64,000 nt of DNA from Sternotherus odoratus (taxonomy: Eukaryota > Chordata > Testudines > Kinosternidae), in contig JAVMKO010000001.1 in NCBI GenBank assembly GCA_032164245.1, forward strand, positions 83,697,892-83,761,891, given 5' to 3'. The position numbers and the translations under genes were made by a program. The notes beneath the pieces are model-generated. The model did not search any database, was not told the DNA's origin, and was given only the letters and a program-made list of their open reading frames with translations. Shown one piece after another: positions 58,395 through 64,000 of the stretch (its first letter is position 1; each line of letters opens with the position of its first letter).

Positions 58395-58850
58395 TCATAG
58401 AGTTATAGATTTAAGGCCAGAAGGACCATTGTGATCATCTAGTTTGACTTCCTATATAACAAAGACTTCCAGAATTAATTCCTGTTTGAACTAGTGGTGC
58501 ATGTTGTTTAGAAAAACTTCCAATCTTGATTTACAAGTTTCCAGTGATGGAGAATCTACCACAACCCTTAGTAAATTGTTCCAATGGTTAATTACCTCCA
58601 CTATTAAAAATGTGCCCCTTATTTCTAGTCTCAGTTTGCCTAGCTTCAACTTCCAGCTATCTGATCTTGTTATACTTTTGAGCCCCCTATTATCACGTTT
58701 CTGTTGCCCTTGTAGGTACTTACAGACTTTGATCAGGTCATCTCTTAACCTTCTCTTTGTTAGGCTAAACAGATTGAGCTCCTTGGGTCTAGTTTTCCCT
58801 GTTCCCTGAAAATTCCGTTCCTCGGAACATTTCTCATTCACTAATCTCCA
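58395..58850 (-). mobile_element. CR1 LINE 3' fragment
   Basis: Minus-strand translation at 58841-58491 includes LNLFSLTKRRLRDDLIKVCKY, a CR1 C-terminal motif. The plus strand near 58395 carries the complement of the CR1 3' end (TTAAGGCCAGAAGGACCATT). It is old and 5'-truncated. Confidence 0.85.
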
Positions 58851-58854
58851 TGAA

Positions 58855-60250
58855 AAGTGAAAATAAAACCAGTCAGAGTTAATTCAATTTTTTATTTAAG
58901 CAAATATGCATGGACATGTTTTGAGGTATCTGACCAGCACTAATGTTCACTCATATTCGTACATGACCATTTGCAGGATTTCAGTCAAAGTAGCTAAAAG
59001 AGAGAAAAAATGACCAAATCAAAGTGAGGACCATAAGTAGAAATTTGGAAATGTTGTGGAGGAGGGGAGTTTAAATGTTTATTTTGGTATTATTTTAAAG
59101 ATAGGGTGGTAGATCATTTGGAGGGAGGAAGAGAGAGAATACAACATTCTGGGCCCTGGTTCAACATAGCACTTAAGCACATGCGTAATTTAAAGAACAT
59201 ACATAAGTGCTTTACTGAATCACGGCCTTGGGGAGTAGTAAATGAAGAAAAAAAGAACTTTGAGAGATTTGGAGAATAACTCTGATTGCCTTTAGAGTGA
59301 CAATGGTTCAAATTAAACATATATTGTAGAGCTTGAAGTATGTATTTTAGAGAAGTCTGTTTTCAAAATGTAATACAATACTTTAAATGTAAGGGAAAAT
59401 GACCCCATTTTCATATGACTGTAGCTTGCTATATTTCAGCCTTTCTGTAGACACTAGTACATGACCACTACAGGAGTATCTTTCCATGCATATTACCTCC
59501 GACCATCAAATAGATGTCATGATCAATAGCATTTTATCTGCAAATACAATTTATATAAATGAAAGTGTACAGGGGAAAGGTAGATGTCTTCACCACAATT
59601 TCATCACTATGACTTTGACTGATTGGGGTTTTTCAAAACTATATTTAGCACATTCATTTAGTATTGGTTAGGATGGAAATTTCAGTCTGTCATTTTCTGA
59701 GAGTAATTCTTTAAAATAAGTCGCAAGTTTTCTTCCCATACTCACAAAGCATCCTAATTATGGGCCATCTGCTTGCACTAAAAAGGACATTGCCAAATAG
59801 ATTCAAATGTAGATTTCGTTTTTTAAAAATTGCTTTTCAAAACCTAATGTGAATAGAAATATTTGCAAGAGTTTTAAAAATGTTGGTGAAACATGTTATC
59901 TAATTTTTACACCCTCTCTCCCTCCCATCCCACAGCCACAGTATTTGCAAACCAAACATTGTATCATTGTATAAGAGCATGGAAACTAGTAAATGAACTT
60001 GACTAGGAAAAAACTTCAAACCTGGTTAATCTATTTTCATTCTCCCACTGAGTGAAAAGCAAAAAGTAACCCAACAGCATAAAAGGTGAAGAGTAATTTA
60101 GATTTTAAAAATGATTTCAAGTTTAATAATCTTAAACCACAATTAGTAAACACGGCTGAGGAAATTTGAATGGAATTTGTGTATCCTTATGAACCACCTT
60201 TAGGCTACATGCATACAACAAGAGAAAAGGTCCTTGCAGAGACTGAAGAT
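58855..60250. other. 3' flank of ASCL4, nothing recognised
   Basis: AT-rich DNA without a recognisable exon or repeat. It may contain ASCL4 3' UTR if an alternative, more distal polyA site is used. Confidence 0.4.
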
Positions 60251-60253
60251 ACC

Positions 60254-60259
60254 TTTATT
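60254..60259 (-). terminator. ASCL4: Candidate ASCL4 polyadenylation signal
   Basis: AATAAA on the minus strand lies about 115 bases after the ASCL4 stop codon. Other AT-rich signals further downstream cannot be excluded. Confidence 0.4.
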
Positions 60260-60374
60260 TTCCTTGGCTCTTTCCTAGGAAACATTTTACCTGTATTAAA
60301 ATCATGTGGATTTAGATACAATAACAGAGTTTTTGATTGGTCTTGAAGGCATCTGTTTCTGAAGATGAAGTTTC

Positions 60375-60938
60375 CTAGATGCAAATCTCCTCAAATTCAC
60401 TGTATGGAGATGAAGATAAAGAGGTTTTAGACTCTTCATCACTGTTGCATTCCCTTCTTAGATCAGGACTGGAAGCATCTGTAGCCACCTTAGCAGATAT
60501 TGTTTCCTTAGTGGTAGACCCTAATGATTGACAGTCCAGCAAACTCTGAAGGTGTTTAATGTAATTTATTGCAGCTTTTAGGGTTTCCACTTTGCTGAGG
60601 CGTTTGTCTGCGAGCTCCTTGGGAAGATGTTCTCGGAGGCGTGCATACCCCTCATTCACACAACGTACTCTTTGCCTCTCTCTCTCATTTCTCTTTCGAA
60701 TGAAGGCAGGCTCAAAAGAATAGTCATAGACTCCTATGTATCCAGAGAAAGGGATGTAGGAAAACCTACCTGAATAACCATGGTAGGCTTGGTCCCAATA
60801 AGTTGGATCAAAATGGAAAGGAACACCAAAGGGCTTTCCTAATGGTAACCCATGAGGAGTCACATGGCTATTTCCCATGGACATAGTCCCTGAGAATAAC
60901 ATCCCATTCAGTATTCCGTCGTCTTTATTGCTGTCCAT
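60375..60938 (-). CDS. ASCL4: Achaete-scute family bHLH transcription factor 4, single exon
   Basis: This is a nuclear bHLH factor expected to bind E-boxes as a heterodimer with E proteins. It has 187 aa on one exon. Residues about 81-135 form the bHLH: basic RKRNERERQRVRCV, helix 1 and loop NEGYARLREHLPKELADK, helix 2 RLSKVETLKAAINYIKHLQS. The basic region and the FEPAF lead-in (75-79) match ASCL3/ASCL4. The PKELADKRLSKVETL loop and the C-terminal ECNSDEESK and PYSEFEE phrases fit ASCL4 rather than ASCL3. It is somewhat longer than human ASCL4 (about 172 aa), mainly in a Gly/Tyr-rich N-terminal part. The ATG at 60938 is preceded in frame by no other Met that I can see, and the frame ends with TAG at 60375. 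Coding DNA is not GC-rich, unlike the human gene. Minus strand, far from other genes in the window. Confidence 0.93.
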   Translation of the reverse strand: MDSNKDDGILNGMLFSGTMSMGNSHVTPHGLPLGKPFGVPFHFDPTYWDQAYHGYSGRFSYIPFSGYIGVYDYSFEPAFIRKRNERERQRVRCVNEGYARLREHLPKELADKRLSKVETLKAAINYIKHLQSLLDCQSLGSTTKETISAKVATDASSPDLRRECNSDEESKTSLSSSPYSEFEEICI

Positions 60939-62405
60939 TGTCTACTAGCGCAATTTCAATCTCAAATTTGGCTTCCAAATCTTGCATTAATCCATGCATG
61001 GAGGAAACATTTGAACTGGGTCCTCTGCCCGACAACCTGCTCCGTTCTTGTGGGCGAGATCTATGTCTAGATTTAAAGGCAAAACTAACAATTCATGAAG
61101 TCCACTATATGACTGAAAATCAGCTCTGCTCCTCAGTCTTCTATAGAGGCAGGATGCCATCTAATTTATAGACCAGCTTTTAGGACCATCACTCCACACT
61201 TTAAACCCAGCATTTCCTCTGATCTTCATCTTTCAAAAGATAATAAGAGGGTTCCTGTATTGCTTTTCTTCTAGCTTGAAAGTGTGTCCATAGAGTTAAC
61301 ACCAAACATAAACAAGCTTCCAGGCTCTAAACACGTCTCTTGTATTGCAACTCACAATGTCTTTTGATATAGTTGTCTCCAAAAGATGGGTAATTTCCAA
61401 AGTGTATAGGGATCTTCAAAGTTTTGGCAGAACTCCTCCCACTCAGGAACCAAAAATCGCCTGTCAGCTGAAAAACTAGCCAAAGGCTTTTCACACTGAA
61501 ATCCAAAATGCATCTGCAGCCTTTGTTGTTTCTGCTGTTCCAATCTAACTGAAGGGGGTTCTCCAGCAGTATGCAAAACTTATATGGTATTTCTCTAGCT
61601 TTCTAGGAAGGCCGAGAGATCATCAAAGGAAAGAGCGCTCTCTTGTGGTTGCAAGTCATCTCACATCAAGATTACATACGTACCTCCAATAAAGGAAATG
61701 TGTGTTTTCTTGGTGTTTTCTTCAGCTGAAAAGAAAGCTTTTCCAGCAAATTCTGAGGAGAACTGGGTTCAGAAATTCAAAATATATTTTTTGTGAAAAT
61801 GTTCGTGATTTTTGTTTGTTTTTTATTGAAATTCCGGTCTAATGGGAAATGATCTGATCATCTCTGATGAAGACCAGCTGCCTTAACAAAACAAAACAAA
61901 AACAAAAAACCCCCACAATGCTTAAATCGCCCCCCAAATAGCAGTGCTGCTGTTGCAACATGTTTGGCTAGATTCTGACCTATAAATCAGTGAGTTAAGT
62001 TCCTAATCACCTTTGAGGATCTGGGCCTAAATAAGTGAACAAAATTCCCCATGACAAGAAATATGCACATGCTGGTGCAGAGTCAGAAGCTGGCAGTAGT
62101 GATATCAGTATGCACTTTTTAAAAGTATGGTTGGCTTTTTATATAGGGTTATTTTGCAATCCTAAAAAACATTGCCACAAATGTGGCCTGATTTTTAATT
62201 TTCAGAGTATGCTTGATTTACTTGGGGACCATTGCAAACAGTCCTGAGACTGTCCTGACTTATGCAAGGGGCAGAATCAGCCCCAAGAAGCCTCAGAAAT
62301 TGGGGAAGCACAAAGGTGGCATATAGCCACTCCTCCACCTCTGGGTCCTACACTAGCATGGTTCAACCAGCCCAGAGGACTGGGGCCATAGCGTTTTGTA
62401 CCATT
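60939..62405. other. 5' flank of ASCL4, nothing else recognised
   Basis: This should hold the ASCL4 promoter, but I cannot point to a clear TATA box or start site. The open frame diverging from it (60938-61171, plus) has no family features. Confidence 0.4.
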
Positions 62406-62410
62406 CAATT

Positions 62411-62535
62411 AGAACATAAAAACGGCCATACTGGGTCAGACCAAAGGTCCTGATCTAGCTCAGTATCCCGGTAGTGGCCAGTACCAGATACATCTGAGGG
62501 AATGAACAGAACAGGTACTCATCGAGTTATCCATT
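62411..62535 (-). mobile_element. LINE 3'-end fragment (CR1-like family)
   Basis: AGAACATAAAAACGGCCATA, then CTGGGTCAGACCAAAGGTCC and TGAGGGAATGAACAGAACAG, as at 49892 and 51483. Confidence 0.6.
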
Positions 62536-62869
62536 AGAATTAGAATGATACGTTTCATAAGGGGTGAAAACCTTTTATATTGAGACTGTCTGTCTTTCTA
62601 AAAAATAAGCTAAAGTTCAAGCAAAAGTTATGGGCTTGCTGCATGAATTAACTGGGGGAGGGTCAATTGTTGTTTATGCAGGCGGTCAGACTAGATCAGG
62701 GGTCTCCAAACTTTTCAGCCCGAGGGCCGCATTAACTATCAAATAGCAGTTCGGGGGCCGACAACACACTCGAGGTCCAAATAAAAAAGAATCAAAACAT
62801 GGATGTTGTTTTTAATTATTTATTTAATATTATTTTATTCAGTTATTATTTAATAACACATTGATACAC

Positions 62870-62966
62870 TACACATGAACACCTGTTCACTACACATGAA
62901 CACCTGTTCACTACACATGAACACTACACATGAACACCTGTTCACTACACATGAACACTACACATC
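62870..62966 (+). repeat. Short tandem array, CTACACATGAACAC type
   Basis: Units of about 17-21 bases built on CACTACACATGAACACCTGT repeat about six times, some lacking the CTGTT segment. Confidence 0.85.
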
Positions 62967-62968
62967 AA

Positions 62969-63272
62969 CCCCCCAACTGACCCACCCAGCCAGGTCTCTC
63001 CCCCCCAAACCTCCTTTCCTCCAACCCCCAACTGACCCACCCAGCCAGGTCTCTCCCCCCAAAACCTCCTTTCCTCCAACCCCCCTCCCCAACTGACTCA
63101 CCCAGCCAGGTCTCTCCCCCCAAAACCTCCTTTCCTCCAACCCCCCCCAAATGACCCACCCAGCCAGGTCTCTCCCCCCAAAACCTCCTTTCCTCCAACC
63201 CCCCCCCCCCCCAACTGACCCGCTCAACCCGGTCTCTTCCCCCCCCAACTGACCCGCTCAACCCGGTCTCTC
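62969..63272 (+). repeat. C-rich minisatellite, about 55-61 bp units
   Basis: The phrase AACTGACCCACCCAGCCAGG, then TCTCTCCCCCCAAAACCTCC, recurs with spacings of about 55 to 61 bases, varied by poly-C length. The last two units change to CTGACCCGCTCAACCCGG. Confidence 0.85.
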
Positions 63273-63369
63273 CCCACAGACCGTTTCGCCGCCTGGCAGT
63301 GGGTGGCTCCTTGTTTCGCCGCCTGTAACTGGGTGGCGGGGCGGCGCGTCCCGGCCCCAGCTCTGAGCC

Positions 63370-63730
63370 GTCCCTGGCCGCCGGCGGCAGCGGAGCATGC
63401 GGCACGTCCTGGCCGGCGGCGGCAGCGGAGCACGCGGCGTGTCCTGGCTGGCGGCGGCAGCGGAGCACGCGGCGCGTCCCGGCCCCGCGGCTGGCGGCGG
63501 CAGCGGAGCACGCGGTGCGTCCCGGCCCCGCGGCTGGCGGCGGCAGCGGAGCACGCGGCGCGTCCTGGCCGGCGGCGGCAGCGGAGCACGCGGCGCGTCC
63601 TGGCTGGCGGCGGCAGCGGAGCACGCGGCGCGTCCCGGCCCCGCGGCTGGCGGCGGCAGCGGAGCACGCGGTGCGTCCTGGCCGGCGGCGGCAGCGGAGC
63701 ACGCGGCGCGTCCCGGCCCCGTGGCTGGTT
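63370..63730 (+). repeat. CpG-dense minisatellite
   Basis: The phrase GGCGGCGGCAGCGGAGCACG, then CGGCGCGTCC, recurs about nine times. Unit lengths vary because a CCCGCGGC segment is present in some units and absent in others. All six frames stay open and give Ala/Arg-rich peptides, an artefact of composition. Confidence 0.88.
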
Positions 63731-64000
63731 CCCGACCGATCTCCACGGGCCGGATGAGAGGGCCTCGCGGGCCGCATCCGGCCCGCGGGCCGTAGTTTGG
63801 AGACCCCTGGACTAGATGATCATAATGGTCTGTTCTGGCCTTAACATCTGTGAAAATACTGGGTCATAATGGGAGTCTCACCATAAAATGAAGTACAGCT
63901 TTTTCTCTCAGCAAACGCTAGCGTAGTCATAATTTCATTATTTGTTTTTAATTTAACAAATGAAAATAGTCAGGGGTTTGTTTGTTTGTTATTTAAACCT

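Larger units (their letters stand above)
62697..63809. mobile_element. hAT element with three internal tandem arrays, perfect 8-bp duplication
   Basis: It runs from CAGGGGTCTCCAAACTTTTC, then AGCCCGAGGGCCGC, to CCGCGGGCCGTAGTTTGGAG, then ACCCCTG. GACTAGAT is on both sides (62689-62696 and 63810-63817). The interior is almost entirely tandem arrays, listed next. No transposase is present. Confidence 0.88.
62640..63870 (+). mobile_element. CR1 3'-end fragment split by a hAT
   Basis: GGCGGTCAGACTAGAT on the left continues on the right of the insert as GACTAGATGATCATAATGGT, then CTGTTCTGGCCTTAACATCT. This is the common CR1 3' end. Confidence 0.75.

Noticed and set aside
60938..61171. Open frame diverging from ASCL4 start, considered as a head-to-head gene
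   Set aside because: It is 77 codons long with no family features or conserved motif, and reads through the expected ASCL4 promoter.
63224..63815. Long Ala/Arg/Pro-rich open frames on both strands
   Set aside because: They are translations of the CpG-dense minisatellite inside a hAT. All frames are open because of base composition, and the peptide repeats with the DNA unit.

Overview
The window is vertebrate nuclear DNA with intron-rich protein genes, a CpG-island promoter and dense old interspersed repeats. The repeats are CR1 LINEs, hAT and Tigger-like DNA transposons, tRNA-like SINEs and MIR-like SINEs. The CR1 dominance with many GC-rich hAT copies points to a sauropsid, most likely a turtle; a crocodilian is not excluded. 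The species call is inference from repeat types, not from a search.

Three genes are supported. RTCB (+, 767-19467, 12 coding exons, 505 aa) is the catalytic subunit of the tRNA-splicing RNA ligase complex. It opens in a CpG island and ends with a clear polyA signal. A complete five-exon trypsinogen (-, 22574-28246, 243 aa) follows in convergent orientation, with the activation peptide, catalytic triad, 12 cysteines and a TATA box. ASCL4 (-, 60375-60938, single exon, 187 aa) is an achaete-scute bHLH factor. No other gene is recognised in the roughly 32 kb between trypsinogen and ASCL4.

The rest is mostly repeat-derived. At 8.5-10.3 kb, inside an RTCB intron, lies a head-to-tail set of Helitron-like elements. 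Nine hAT-type elements with recognisable 8-bp target duplications lie at 11.3, 21.3, 24.8, 27.0, 31.4, 38.8, 42.2, 56.3 and 62.7 kb. All fit a duplication with TA at its centre, and four sit inside CR1 copies. Two of the hATs carry large internal minisatellites. Five copies of one short palindromic MITE family lie between 40 and 57 kb. Several nested insertions can be read directly: MITE in hAT in CR1, MITE in MIR, CR1 in a DNA element, and hAT in Tigger.

The genes do not form one pathway: RTCB is a housekeeping RNA-repair enzyme, trypsinogen a secreted pancreatic digestive zymogen, and ASCL4 a developmental regulator. In human, RTCB (chromosome 22) and ASCL4 (chromosome 12) are unlinked, and trypsinogens sit elsewhere (chromosomes 7 and 9). 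The linkage here is therefore the most interesting gene-level feature. I found no convincing new multi-gene system; the notable novelty is in the transposon structures.
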